NCBI GenBank assembly: GCA_946530775.1
Contig: CAMNAH010000012.1
Location: 1-13,591, forward strand
DNA from: an uncultured Coriobacteriales bacterium
GTDB lineage: Bacteria > Actinomycetota > Coriobacteriia > Coriobacteriales > Atopobiaceae
Length of the DNA stretch: 13,591 nucleotides
Reading direction: 5' to 3'
Below, one piece after another: positions 5,747-12,902 of this stretch. Each line of letters opens with the position of its first letter. Positions within the stretch are counted from its first letter, which is position 1. The position numbers were made by a program, and so were the translations under genes. The notes under the pieces are model-generated. The model was not told the origin of the DNA. It made no database searches and was given only the letters and a program-made list of their open reading frames with translations.

Positions 5747-7174
5747 CTACTCGCTGCTCATCCAGAGCAGGCGCTCGCCCACGGTATCGGTGGTGGCCAG
5801 CGTCATGTTGTTGATGAAGATCACGTCGTCGATGCCGTGCTCGCGCACGAACTGCGGGATGTTGTAGTCGGAGTAGCGGCAGTCGAACACATAGACGGTC
5901 TTGTAGTCGTCCACCAGGCACGGCACGAACGCGCAGCCGTAGCTCTCCTTGATGACCAGGCAGCTCGGGCCCTCCTCCATCGTGGGGTTCTCGATGATGG
6001 TGAGGGGCTTGTCCCCGCCGATGAACGCCGCATACTTGGAGCTCGTGGCCCAGTCGGTCACATCGGTGATGACATGCCAGTCGACCTGGTTGCCATCCTC
6101 ATCCCAGAAGGTGAGCTCGTTGGTGCTCGAGGGGATGTAGGCGTCAACGTAGTCGGGGTTGGCCTCCATCTCCGAGAGGCCCAGCGTGTCGTAGAACGAG
6201 CCCAGGAACGGCTCGAAGCGCATGTGCTCCCAATGCAGCACGTCGGCGGGCTCGGTGCCCTTGACCTTGCAGAACTCCACGTAGGCGTAGTAGGCGCCCA
6301 GCTGCGTCCAGTGGTGGTCGGTGCGGAAATAGAGGTACTCGTCGTTGTGCGCGCGCAGCGTGTCGTAGATGAACACGGGGTGCACGTTCTCGTTGTAGAG
6401 GCTGTTGAAGTAGCGGATCGCCTCGCGCGGATCGGTGCCGCCGAGGCCCGCGAGCTCGTCCTCGGGAAGCATGGCGCCCGAGTTGTTGGGCACAAGAATC
6501 GAGTAGACCGTCGCCTCGCCCGCCAGGTTGTCGGCGCAGGTGTTCAAGGCCGTGCAGTAGGTCTCGACCGCGGACTGGACGAAGTAGTACACGCTGTAGG
6601 CGGCGCCGTCCTTCACATAGAGGCCCGCCATGATGGACGCCTGGATGTCCTCCTGCATGGCAGAGGCCTCGGGCACCTCCACGGGACCGTCATTCACGCC
6701 CGGCACCACGGCGTTTCGCTGCGCAGCGCCGTCGATGGCACCGGCGATCGACCCATCGTCATCGGTGGCGGCACCCTCCACGGGAAGGGTGTCGGCGACC
6801 ACGTTGCCGCCCACCATCTGCGTCGAGGGCTGGAAGCCATAGAGGTTCTTGAAGGCGAGGCCGGCGGCCACGAGCGGCTCGCGCAGCGGGTAGGTATCGG
6901 AATACCACAGGCCCAGATCGGAGAAGAACGACCCGTCGAGGAAGCTCTCGATGGTGAACTGCGGGAACTTGGCAAGCTCGCGCTTCTCGACCTGCGAGGT
7001 CGAGGGCCTGAAGAAGAACAGCAGACCCACCACGGCGAAGATGGCGAGGATGCCGCCGAAGCCGATCACGGCATAGAGGCGCATGTCCATGAGCTTGCGG
7101 TGGCGTGCGCGGAGGTCGTCGGCCGCCTGGGTGCGCCGCGGGGCGCGTGTACGGGTGCGGTTCTCGTCTGCCAT
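5747..7174 (-). CDS. DHHW/AlgX-like SGNH-type O-acetylation protein
   Basis: This 475-residue protein is likely anchored by one membrane segment (about 33-56, AVIGFGGILAIFAVVGLLFF) after a basic cytoplasmic N-terminus. The extracellular part resembles the AlgJ/AlgX and DHHW families. TDHHWTQLGAYYAY (285-298) carries the DHHW motif with the putative catalytic Asp/His, and IKESYGCAFVP (408-418) supplies the candidate nucleophile S411. Such proteins accept an acyl group handed over by an MBOAT partner and transfer it to a polysaccharide outside the membrane. Residues about 130-175 form an acidic, Gly/Ala-rich, probably disordered insertion. The start has a strong purine-rich ribosome site (AGGAGGGGAGGAG) 17 bases behind the MBOAT stop, so the two are one operon. 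The acceptor polymer cannot be read from the sequence. Confidence 0.85.
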   Translation of the reverse strand: MADENRTRTRAPRRTQAADDLRARHRKLMDMRLYAVIGFGGILAIFAVVGLLFFFRPSTSQVEKRELAKFPQFTIESFLDGSFFSDLGLWYSDTYPLREPLVAAGLAFKNLYGFQPSTQMVGGNVVADTLPVEGAATDDDGSIAGAIDGAAQRNAVVPGVNDGPVEVPEASAMQEDIQASIMAGLYVKDGAAYSVYYFVQSAVETYCTALNTCADNLAGEATVYSILVPNNSGAMLPEDELAGLGGTDPREAIRYFNSLYNENVHPVFIYDTLRAHNDEYLYFRTDHHWTQLGAYYAYVEFCKVKGTEPADVLHWEHMRFEPFLGSFYDTLGLSEMEANPDYVDAYIPSSTNELTFWDEDGNQVDWHVITDVTDWATSSKYAAFIGGDKPLTIIENPTMEEGPSCLVIKESYGCAFVPCLVDDYKTVYVFDCRYSDYNIPQFVREHGIDDVIFINNMTLATTDTVGERLLWMSSE

Positions 7175-7191
7175 GGCCTACTCCTCCCCTC

Positions 7192-8610
7192 CTAGAACTG
7201 GAAGTAGATGAACGGGTTGTAGCTCGCACCGGCGAGCGAGATGAGCGAGATGACGAGCAGTGCCGGCGGCGTGATCATCTCGAGCGCGCCGAAGATGCGC
7301 ACCGCGGTGTCGCTCGAGCCTCCGAAGGCGGAGAGGCGCTTGCGCAGCCAGGTCCCAAAGCCCGTGCACGCGAGGATCGAGAACGCCAGCAGGAAGATGT
7401 TCTGCAGGAACACCGTGTGGACGGTGAGGTTGGTGAGGCCCGCGCCGTTTGCCCCGATCATGCCCACGAGCACGCTCGCAAGCTCGCCGAAGTTCTCGAA
7501 GCGGAAGAGCACCCATCCGATGAGCACCACGAGCAGCGCGCAAGCATGGCCCAGCGGCTTGGGCAGCCGGTCCTGGATGACGAAGCGCTCGAGCAGCAGA
7601 AACGCCAGGAAGTAGAGGCCCCAGAGGATGTAGTTCCAGCTGGCGCCGTGCCACATACCCGTGAGGAACCACACCACGGCCATGTTGCGGATGTACTCGG
7701 TCTGGCTGCAGCGGCTGCCGCCCAGCGGGATATAGACGTAGTCGCGGAAGAAGCTCGACAGCGAGATGTGCCAGCGGCGCCAGAAGTCCTGCACCGACGA
7801 GCACTGGTAGGGATGGTCGAAGTTCTCGAGGTAGTGGAAGCCGATCATGCGGCCCATGCCGATGGCCATATCGGAGTAGGCCGAGAAGTCCAGGTAGATC
7901 TGGAGCGCATAGAAGAGCATGCCCAGCCAGTATCCGCTCATGACCTGCGTGGCGATGGCGGTCGATCCGATGGGCACGAGGCTGTCGGCAACCGCGGCGC
8001 AGGAGTTCGCGAGCACGACCTTCTTGGCGAGGCCGATCGAGAAGCGGCGCACGCCCTCGTAGATGTCGCGCTCGGACACACTGCGGTGCTCGATCTCGTT
8101 GGCGACCGTCTCGTAGCGTACGATGGGGCCGGCGATGCACTGGTGGAAGAGCGAGCAGTAGAGCAAGAGCTTCCAGTAGGCGCCCTGCGCGGCGATGGTG
8201 CCGCGGTAGACGTCGACCACGTAGCTGATGAGCTGGAAGGTGTAGAACGAGATGCCGATAGGCAGCACGATCTGCGGGACGTTGGTGGGAAAGCCGGACA
8301 CGTTGTGGATGCTCGTGAGGATCCAGGTGAAGTACTTGAAGTAGCCGAGCAGCCCCAGCAGGCAGGCGAGCTCGGCGATGAGCCAGATGCGACGCGCGCT
8401 CCCCTCCGAGGCCTCGATGCGCAGCGCGAAGAACCAGCTCGCCAGCGCCTCGAAGCAGATGAGCAGCACGTAGCGCGGACCGCCCCACGCATAGAAGATG
8501 AGCGATGAGACGAGCAGCACGGGGTTCTTGAGCTTTTCGGGAACGAGCAGGTACGCCACCATGTGGAGCGGGAAGAAGATGAGGAGGAACGCGAAACTCG
8601 AGAAGACCAC
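7192..8610 (-). CDS. MBOAT family O-acyltransferase (AlgI/DltB-like)
   Basis: This 472-residue polytopic membrane protein has about ten hydrophobic segments. The AlgI/DltB hallmarks are present: FQLISYVVDVYRG (125-137), LDFSAYSDMAIGMGRMIG (240-257), DFWRRWHISLSSFFRDYVYI (275-294) with H281, and MWHGASWNYILWG (319-331) with H321, the likely catalytic His. These proteins move acyl groups, usually acetyl, across the membrane for O-acylation of polymers such as alginate, teichoic acid or peptidoglycan. The partner here is the DHHW protein encoded 17 bases downstream, so polysaccharide O-acetylation is the best inference and not D-alanylation, since no dltA/C/D genes are seen. The start is GTG at 8608-8610, with AAGGGGG about ten bases upstream. 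Confidence 0.92.
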   Translation of the reverse strand: MVFSSFAFLLIFFPLHMVAYLLVPEKLKNPVLLVSSLIFYAWGGPRYVLLICFEALASWFFALRIEASEGSARRIWLIAELACLLGLLGYFKYFTWILTSIHNVSGFPTNVPQIVLPIGISFYTFQLISYVVDVYRGTIAAQGAYWKLLLYCSLFHQCIAGPIVRYETVANEIEHRSVSERDIYEGVRRFSIGLAKKVVLANSCAAVADSLVPIGSTAIATQVMSGYWLGMLFYALQIYLDFSAYSDMAIGMGRMIGFHYLENFDHPYQCSSVQDFWRRWHISLSSFFRDYVYIPLGGSRCSQTEYIRNMAVVWFLTGMWHGASWNYILWGLYFLAFLLLERFVIQDRLPKPLGHACALLVVLIGWVLFRFENFGELASVLVGMIGANGAGLTNLTVHTVFLQNIFLLAFSILACTGFGTWLRKRLSAFGGSSDTAVRIFGALEMITPPALLVISLISLAGASYNPFIYFQF

Positions 8611-8638
8611 GGGAAGCCTACCCCCTTGTTGCTACGTT

Positions 8639-8651
8639 TTATCGGCGATAA
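8639..8651. promoter_or_regulatory. 13-bp palindrome in the MBOAT leader
   Basis: TTATCG (8639-8644) and CGATAA (8646-8651) form a perfect palindrome around one G. A second CGATAA copy lies at 8660-8665. The site sits just downstream of the candidate -10 element of the MBOAT operon, where a repressor would act. Regulator identity is unknown. Confidence 0.4.
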
Positions 8652-8664
8652 GAGCACTTCGATA

Positions 8665-8673
8665 ATCATACCA
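8665..8673 (-). promoter_or_regulatory. Candidate extended -10 promoter of the MBOAT-DHHW operon
   Basis: Read on the - strand, TGGTATGAT has the extended -10 form TGn-TATGAT. The start of transcription would be near 8658, about 48 bases before the GTG start. No good -35 hexamer is seen 17 bases upstream. This is a pattern match only. Confidence 0.4.
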
Positions 8674-8706
8674 TGCCGTTGTGCGCGCCACCGTCCAGCT
8701 CCTCAT

Positions 8707-8892
8707 GCCAAACGGGACAAAAAACGTAGGGAATATGTCTCAAAAGGCTATGAGGGTGGCAGATCAAGTGCCATAGGTGCCTTTTGAGACAAAAATGCCG
8801 CGAGATTTGTCCCAAAAGGCTATGGGAGCGAGGGATCGAGCGCCCTGAACGCCTTTTGAGACAAAAATGCCGCAATTTTTGTCTCGTTTGGC
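8707..8892. repeat. Composite palindromic element: two stem-loops at 72-bp period inside an outer stem
   Basis: Hairpin 1 pairs TGTCTCAAAAGGC (8736-8748) perfectly with GCCTTTTGAGACA (8779-8791). Hairpin 2 pairs TTTGTCCCAAAAGGC (8806-8820) with GCCTTTTGAGACAAA (8851-8865) with one mismatch. Both enclose exactly 30 bases. An outer pair encloses the whole: GCCAAACGGGACAAAAA (8707-8723) with TTTTTGTCTCGTTTGGC (8876-8892), 17 bp with one mismatch. A 23-base direct repeat (8779-8801 and 8851-8873) sets a 72-bp period. The arms share a GCC-NNNN-GRGACA core. It is AT-richer than its surroundings and non-coding. It looks like a mobile or interspersed palindromic element, or a structured RNA. Copies elsewhere in the genome cannot be tested here. 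Confidence 0.85.
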
Positions 8893-8912
8893 TCAAAAGG
8901 TCCCGCAGCATG

Positions 8913-8940
8913 AAAAACGGCCCCGCCGGAGCGGGGCCGC
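8913..8940 (-). terminator. Intrinsic terminator of divIVA
   Basis: On the - strand, a 9-bp perfect stem CGGCCCCGC/GCGGGGCCG (8918-8939) with a 4-base loop is followed by TTTTT (8913-8917). It begins 22 bases after the divIVA stop codon. This is a textbook Rho-independent terminator and closes the division-gene operon. Confidence 0.92.
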
Positions 8941-8961
8941 GAACGTTCGATGTCGCAGGTG

Positions 8962-9594
8962 CTAGTCGAGATCGCCGAAATCGGAGAGGTCGGAAAGCGT
9001 GACGGGAGCCGCAACAGGCGCGGGAGCGGGCGCCTCGTAGCGCGGGGCCTCGACCTTGGGCGCGGGGGCAGCAACCGAGGAGGTGTTGGGGAACACGGCA
9101 TCGGCGTCGTCGATGAAGTGCTGCAGGAGGTTCTTGTACTCGGTGCGGAACTCCTCGCGGGAGGCCTTGAGGCGATCGATCTCGTCGAGCTCGTTCTGCT
9201 TCTCGGCAAGCGCCTGGCGGATGACCTCGCGGGCCTTGGCGTCGGCCTCGTTGCGGATGCGGTCGGCGTTGTCGCGGGCATCGGCGACGAGCTTATCGGC
9301 AGCCTGCTGGGCCACGATGAGGGCCTGGGAGATCTGACGCTCGGACGCGCCGAAGTCGGCGACGGGAGCCACGACGGTCTCGGTACGCGCGGGCGCGGCG
9401 GCGAGCTGGGCCTGAGCGGCGGCAAGCTCGTTCTCGGTGTTGGTCAAACGGTTCTTGAGATCGGCGATCTTGGAGAGCATCGCGTCGACCTCGGAGGCGA
9501 GGACCTCGAGGAACTCGTCGACCTCTTCGGTGTTGTAGCCCTGCTTGGCGGCGGAGAAGGCCTGCTGCTCGATGTCCTGAGGAGTGATTGCCAT
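8962..9594 (-). CDS. divIVA: DivIVA-family cell division/polar growth protein
   Basis: This 210-residue cytoplasmic, membrane-associating coiled-coil protein marks negatively curved membrane at septa and poles and recruits division or wall-growth factors. The N-terminal lipid-binding domain is clear: ITPQDIEQQAFSAAKQGYN (3-21) then EEVDEFLEVLASEVDAML (23-40). Two coiled-coil stretches follow (about 33-65 and 83-155), separated by an Ala/Pro-rich spacer (about 66-74). The C-terminus (about 173-200) is Pro/Ala-rich, ending in an acidic tail SDLSDFGDLD. GAAAGGGAAG precedes the ATG. It is the last gene of the cluster, 63 bases after yggT, and is followed by a strong terminator. Confidence 0.95.
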   Translation of the reverse strand: MAITPQDIEQQAFSAAKQGYNTEEVDEFLEVLASEVDAMLSKIADLKNRLTNTENELAAAQAQLAAAPARTETVVAPVADFGASERQISQALIVAQQAADKLVADARDNADRIRNEADAKAREVIRQALAEKQNELDEIDRLKASREEFRTEYKNLLQHFIDDADAVFPNTSSVAAPAPKVEAPRYEAPAPAPVAAPVTLSDLSDFGDLD

Positions 9595-9657
9595 GTTCTT
9601 CCCTTTCGTTTCAGTGATAGGCCGTTGGCACAGGTAACGACCTTTGGGTGCCTAATC

Positions 9658-9909
9658 CTAAAGTATATACAGAATCACACGCTGTAGCAGGCGTAACACG
9701 ATAATTGCCACAATCGGCGAGAAATCTATGCCGCTCATCGGCGGGATATATCGCCTGAACAACGCGAGGTAGGGCTCGACGATGGAACCCAGTGCGGAGC
9801 GAACGGATTCGACCGTGTCGTTCATGCGCGGGATCCACGACATGATGCACCACACCACGATGAGGATCTCGTAGAAGTCGACGAGCCGGTAAAGCCAGTA
9901 GCCGATCAT
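9658..9909 (-). CDS. yggT: YggT family membrane protein
   Basis: This 83-residue integral membrane protein has two hydrophobic segments (about 10-26 and 63-82). The family pattern is clear: WCIMSWIPRMND (20-31), EPYLALFRRYIPPMSGIDFSPIVAIIVL (45-72). The family (YlmG in Firmicutes) is found beside sepF and divIVA in Gram-positive bacteria and has been linked to cell division and wall growth, but its molecular function is not established. The ATG follows AGGGGAGC, which lies in the 6-base gap after proC, so the two are co-translated or at least co-transcribed. Confidence 0.93.
   Translation of the reverse strand: MIGYWLYRLVDFYEILIVVWCIMSWIPRMNDTVESVRSALGSIVEPYLALFRRYIPPMSGIDFSPIVAIIVLRLLQRVILYIL
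9662..9667 (-). promoter_or_regulatory. Possible internal -10 element for divIVA
   Basis: TATACT on the - strand lies at the very end of yggT, about 70 bases before the divIVA start, in an otherwise GC-rich region. No convincing -35 hexamer is visible. It could give divIVA extra transcription independent of the operon; support is weak. Confidence 0.22.
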
Positions 9910-9915
9910 GCTCCC

Positions 9916-10728
9916 CTACTTCCCCGCCAGCTCGCGCGTGCGCTCGAGCGCGGCGGCGACAGCATCCTGGACGGCGTAGAACACGTCGCCCTCCAGCTCG
10001 CGCAGCGCCACGATGGTGGTGCCGCCGGGCGAGGAGACGCGCTCCATGTAGGTGCGCGGATGCTCGCCGGAGTCGAGCAGCTGCTGCGCGGTGCCGCGCA
10101 TGGTTGCCTCGACCATCTCGCGGCAGTCGGCGGCGGGAAGGCCCGCCTCGATGCCGGCGCGCGTGAGGGCGTCGACGAAGAATGCGAAGAACGCGGGCGA
10201 GGAGCCCGAGACCACGCCTGCCACGTCGAGCTGGTCCTCGCGCATGGCCTTGACCACGGCGACGGACGTGAGCAGTCCCGTCACGAAGGCGGCGTCGTCT
10301 GCGGAGGCGCCGGCGCCCGGCGTGAGGGCGATGGCGCCGAGACCCGCCGCAACGGGAAGGTTGGGCATGAGGCGCACCACGCGCGAGGTGCCGCAGAGCC
10401 CGTAGAGGCGCTCGAGGGGCACGCCCGCCATGATGGAGATGACGAGCCTGCCGCCCATCGCATCGGCGATGGGGGCGATGGCCGCGGCCGCGACCTGCGG
10501 CTTCACGGCAAGCACCACGGCGTCGGGATCGAAGGCGGCCACCATCTCGGCGGCGTCGGCGAACGCGGAGACGCCCATCTCGGCAAACGAGGCGCGGACC
10601 TCGGCCGAGAGGTCGGCGATGGCCACCTGTGAGGCGTCGACGGTGCCGGAGGTCACGATGCCGCGGGCGATCGAGCCGCCCATGGCGCCGGCGCCCACGA
10701 AGGCGATCCGCGCGGTCTTGGCATCCAT
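9916..10728 (-). CDS. proC: Pyrroline-5-carboxylate reductase
   Basis: This 270-residue enzyme catalyses the last step of proline synthesis, NAD(P)H-dependent reduction of 1-pyrroline-5-carboxylate, in the cytoplasm. The Rossmann motif VGAGAMGGSIARGI (11-24) is at the N-terminus. VVLAVKPQ (71-78), VVRLMPNLPVAAGLGA (117-132), SGSSPAFFAFFVDAL (174-188) and the C-terminal signature SSPGGTTIVALRELE (232-246) are all present at normal spacing and family length. The start lies 4 bases after the sepF stop, with only a weak ribosome site (AGG within the sepF end), which suggests translational coupling. proC lies between sepF and yggT; a yggS-proC-yggT order is also known in proteobacteria, so the association is old. 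Confidence 0.96.
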   Translation of the reverse strand: MDAKTARIAFVGAGAMGGSIARGIVTSGTVDASQVAIADLSAEVRASFAEMGVSAFADAAEMVAAFDPDAVVLAVKPQVAAAAIAPIADAMGGRLVISIMAGVPLERLYGLCGTSRVVRLMPNLPVAAGLGAIALTPGAGASADDAAFVTGLLTSVAVVKAMREDQLDVAGVVSGSSPAFFAFFVDALTRAGIEAGLPAADCREMVEATMRGTAQQLLDSGEHPRTYMERVSSPGGTTIVALRELEGDVFYAVQDAVAAALERTRELAGK

Positions 10729-10732
10729 GGCG

Positions 10733-11317
10733 CTACCTGACGATCTCGCCGTCGGCGACGAGCTTGTCGATATCGGACTGGGTGAGCGTGATGCCGTGGG
10801 GCAGCACCGCGAATACGCGGTCGCCCAGCTCGGCGATCTCGCCGTCGATGCCGAAGGACAGGCCGTAGCAGAAATCGAGCACGCGCTTGGCGATGTCGAT
10901 GTTGGTGTGGCGGAAGTTGAGCACCACCGGCTGGCTGGTGCGCACGCGGCGCACGACCGTGGTCACGTCCTCATAGGTGGAGGGGCGCAGCACGTAGGGC
11001 GGCAGGTTGGTGGAGCTCATGCGCATGCCCGCCTGGCCGGCGGCATAGCCGGGCGCATAGGAGGTGGCGGGGGCGTAGCTGGGGTTGGGCTGCTGCTGCG
11101 GCGGGATGCCGTTGCCCGAGAGCTGGCGTCCGCTGCGCGTGTAGACCGAGACGCTCTCGGCCTCGGGGCGCGGCGTGTTGCCGAGAAGGCCCCTGCCCTG
11201 CTCGCGCGGCTGCTCGTTGTAGTAGCCGTCGCCACCGTCCTCATCGTAGTAATCGTCGTAGTAGTCGTCGTCTCCGCCGCCGGCGAAGCGCTCGCGAATC
11301 GAATCGAGGAAGCCCAT
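10733..11317 (-). CDS. sepF: SepF, FtsZ-ring membrane anchor
   Basis: This 194-residue protein tethers and bundles FtsZ filaments at the membrane. It starts with the amphipathic membrane-targeting helix MGFLDSIRERF (1-11), then an acidic Tyr/Asp-rich linker (about 15-35) and a long Pro/Gln/Tyr-rich low-complexity linker (about 75-100). The SepF core is at about 108-190: YVLRPSTYEDV, VVLNFRHTNIDIAKRVLDFC (131-150) and AELGDRVFAVLPHGITLT. The start at 11317 is chosen because MGFLD is the conserved N-terminus and GGAAGGGCG precedes it. An in-frame ATG upstream (11359) would add 14 unconserved residues. It lies downstream of ftsZ in the same operon, its direct partner. Confidence 0.95.
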   Translation of the reverse strand: MGFLDSIRERFAGGGDDDYYDDYYDEDGGDGYYNEQPREQGRGLLGNTPRPEAESVSVYTRSGRQLSGNGIPPQQQPNPSYAPATSYAPGYAAGQAGMRMSSTNLPPYVLRPSTYEDVTTVVRRVRTSQPVVLNFRHTNIDIAKRVLDFCYGLSFGIDGEIAELGDRVFAVLPHGITLTQSDIDKLVADGEIVR

Positions 11318-11340
11318 TGATCGCACGCCCTTCCATTCCA

Positions 11341-11358
11341 TGCGCGGGGGCCCGCGCA
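11341..11358. repeat. GC-rich palindrome in the yggS-sepF gap
   Basis: TGCGCGGG (11341-11348) and CCCGCGCA (11351-11358) are perfect 8-bp arms around two G bases. It lies 23 bases upstream of the sepF ATG, in the 62-base gap after yggS. No T-run follows on the - strand. It may be an mRNA hairpin that sets sepF expression relative to ftsZ, or an operator; this is inference. Confidence 0.45.
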
Positions 11359-11379
11359 ATTCCTACCGAAGTTCAGCCT

Positions 11380-12096
11380 TTATTGTAAGGCGTATGCCGG
11401 GTCGAACACCGTTCTACCCAACCTAATTATTGTAGAGCCCTCCTCGATGGCGAGCTCGAAGTCGTCGCTCATTCCGCACGAGAGTTCACCGAGCGGCAAT
11501 CCGCACGCGGCCGAGAGCGCATCGCGAAGCTCGCGCAGATCGCAGAAGGCGCGGCGGGCGGCATCCGCATCGTGCGCGGGCGCCATGCCCATGAGGCCCT
11601 CGATCGAGAGGTGCCCGAGCGCGAGCAGGTCGTCCAGAGCCGCGCGCACGCCCTCGGGCGAGAAGCCCGTCTTGCTCTCCTCGCCCGCCACGTTTACCTC
11701 GAGCAGCACGGGCACGGGCGCGATGTCGAGCCTGGCGGCGCGCGCATCGAGCGCCTCGGCGAGGTGCAGCGAGTCGACGGAGTGGATGAGCGCGACGTTT
11801 CCCACGACCATGTTGACCTTGTTGGTCTGCAGGTGCCCGATCATGTCCCAGCGCACGTCGGCAAGCTCGGGATAGGCCGCGGCAGCCTCCTGCTTGCGGC
11901 GCAGCTCCTGGGGGCGGTTCTCGGCGAAGACGGCATAGCCCGCGGCGCGCGCGGCGGCGACCTCCTCGATGCCGACCGTCTTCGAGACGGCGGCGAGGAC
12001 GATGTCGTCGGCAGTGCGACCGCTCTTCTCGGCGGCCGCGGAGACGCGCGCCATGATGGCCGCGCGGCGTTCGGCTATGAAGGTGCGGTAATCCAT
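11380..12096 (-). CDS. yggS: YggS family PLP homeostasis protein
   Basis: This 238-residue protein binds pyridoxal 5'-phosphate and buffers vitamin B6; family members have no known catalytic activity. The PLP lysine is K39 in LAAVSKTVG (34-42). Other family segments are FAENRPQEL (57-65, usually FGENYVQE), WDMIGHLQTNK (83-93), LLEVNVAGEESKTGF (131-145), and the phosphate-binding C-terminal SCGMSDDFELAIEEGSTIIRLG (206-227). The start at 12096 is preferred because GGAGG lies ten bases upstream. An alternative ATG at 12105 would overlap the pgeF stop as ATGA but leaves only one base between ribosome site and start. Either way it is tightly coupled to pgeF. It lies in the ftsZ operon as in many Gram-positive bacteria (YlmE). 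Confidence 0.94.
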   Translation of the reverse strand: MDYRTFIAERRAAIMARVSAAAEKSGRTADDIVLAAVSKTVGIEEVAAARAAGYAVFAENRPQELRRKQEAAAAYPELADVRWDMIGHLQTNKVNMVVGNVALIHSVDSLHLAEALDARAARLDIAPVPVLLEVNVAGEESKTGFSPEGVRAALDDLLALGHLSIEGLMGMAPAHDADAARRAFCDLRELRDALSAACGLPLGELSCGMSDDFELAIEEGSTIIRLGRTVFDPAYALQ

Positions 12097-12101
12097 GCAG
12101 C

Positions 12102-12899
12102 TCATGCCTCCATAATGGCGAGCGCGCCATGGCGCCCGCAGGCGCCGCCGCTCGCACGGTAGCTGAAGAAACGCTCGGGCTGGGAGAAGCACGAGATCTG
12201 CTCGTCGCAGATGTTGGCGGCGTCAAGTCCGGCATCGACGAGCGCGGCCTCGATGCAGGCGCCCAGGTCGAGATTGCGCTCGCCTGCGAGCGCGCAGGGG
12301 CCGAACTCCGCGGCGAAGCGCTCCGCGAGCTCGGGCGACACCTCGTACTCGGCGCCCAGGATGTGCGGGCCGATATAGGCGCGCATCGAGTCCGTCGTGG
12401 CGCCCGTGATGGCGGAGAGCTCGCGCGCCGCCTTGGCGGCGATACGGGCGATGGTGCCCTTCCACCCCGAATGCGCAACGGCGAATCCGCCCGGGGCGCA
12501 GATCACCACGGGCACGCAGTCGGCGAAGCACAGGAGCACGGAGACGCCCGGCACGCTCACGGCGATGGCATCGGCGCCTGCGCGTGCAGCGGCGCGGGCC
12601 GCAGCCACGGAAGCGGCGTCGCCTTCGGTGATGCGCACCACGGTGTCGCCATGGACCTGCTTGGGATTCACGAGCAGCGCGGGGTCAGCCGATGCGCTCA
12701 GGGCCGCGAGCGCGCGCCTGCGGTTCTCGGCCACGCAGGCGGCATCGTCGCCGCAGGCATCGCCCAGATTGAGCGACGACCACACGCCTTCCGAAGCACC
12801 GCCCGTTCGCTCGGTGAATGCGAACGTGACCCCGCCCGGGCGATCGAGATCGCCGAGCAGGGTCACGCCATCCACGCTATATCGCGTGAGAGCTGCCAT
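12102..12899 (-). CDS. pgeF: PgeF/YfiH family peptidoglycan editing or purine-nucleoside phosphorylase-like protein
   Basis: This 265-residue protein belongs to the former multicopper polyphenol oxidase (laccase-like, YlmD) family. Family members act on purine nucleosides in some species, and in E. coli YfiH removes misincorporated L-Ser from muropeptide precursors. The zinc-site residues are in place: H83 (KQVHGDTVV), C128 (LLCFADCVPVV) and H143 (AVAHSGWKGT). IGPHILGAEYEV (176-187) and FFSYRASGGACGRHGALA (244-261) complete the family pattern. In IGPHILG the usual Cys after IGP is His. The ATG lies 3 bases after the ftsZ stop without a clear ribosome site, so translation is probably coupled to ftsZ. 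The exact substrate is not decided by the sequence. Confidence 0.93.
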   Translation of the reverse strand: MAALTRYSVDGVTLLGDLDRPGGVTFAFTERTGGASEGVWSSLNLGDACGDDAACVAENRRRALAALSASADPALLVNPKQVHGDTVVRITEGDAASVAAARAAARAGADAIAVSVPGVSVLLCFADCVPVVICAPGGFAVAHSGWKGTIARIAAKAARELSAITGATTDSMRAYIGPHILGAEYEVSPELAERFAAEFGPCALAGERNLDLGACIEAALVDAGLDAANICDEQISCFSQPERFFSYRASGGACGRHGALAIMEA

Positions 12900-12902
12900 G
12901 GT

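Larger units (their letters stand above)
8611..8961. other. Non-coding region between the MBOAT operon and divIVA
   Basis: This 351-base stretch has no credible gene. It contains the MBOAT leader with a candidate promoter and palindrome (8639-8673), the composite palindromic element (8707-8892) and the divIVA terminator (8913-8940). Short open frames across it consist of repeat translations and lack ribosome binding sites. Confidence 0.7.

Noticed and set aside
5837..7195. Long + strand open frame of 452 codons opposite the DHHW gene
   Set aside because: Its composition is rich in Val, Gly, His and Arg as expected from an antisense shadow, and it has no family motif.
7105..8508. Long + strand open frame of 467 codons opposite the MBOAT gene
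   Set aside because: It is antisense to a clear membrane acyltransferase; the translation is charged low-complexity without motifs.
8707..8892. CRISPR array
   Set aside because: The repeats alternate in orientation as inverted pairs and only two units exist; no cas gene is present.
8666..8911. Small 81-codon - strand gene over the repeats
   Set aside because: The translation is just the palindromic arms read twice (HFCLKR repeats), with no ribosome site and no conserved features.
9616..9656. Regulatory hairpin in the yggT-divIVA gap
   Set aside because: Only 5-bp or interrupted pairings (GGCAC/GTGCC) are seen, which is within chance for this composition.
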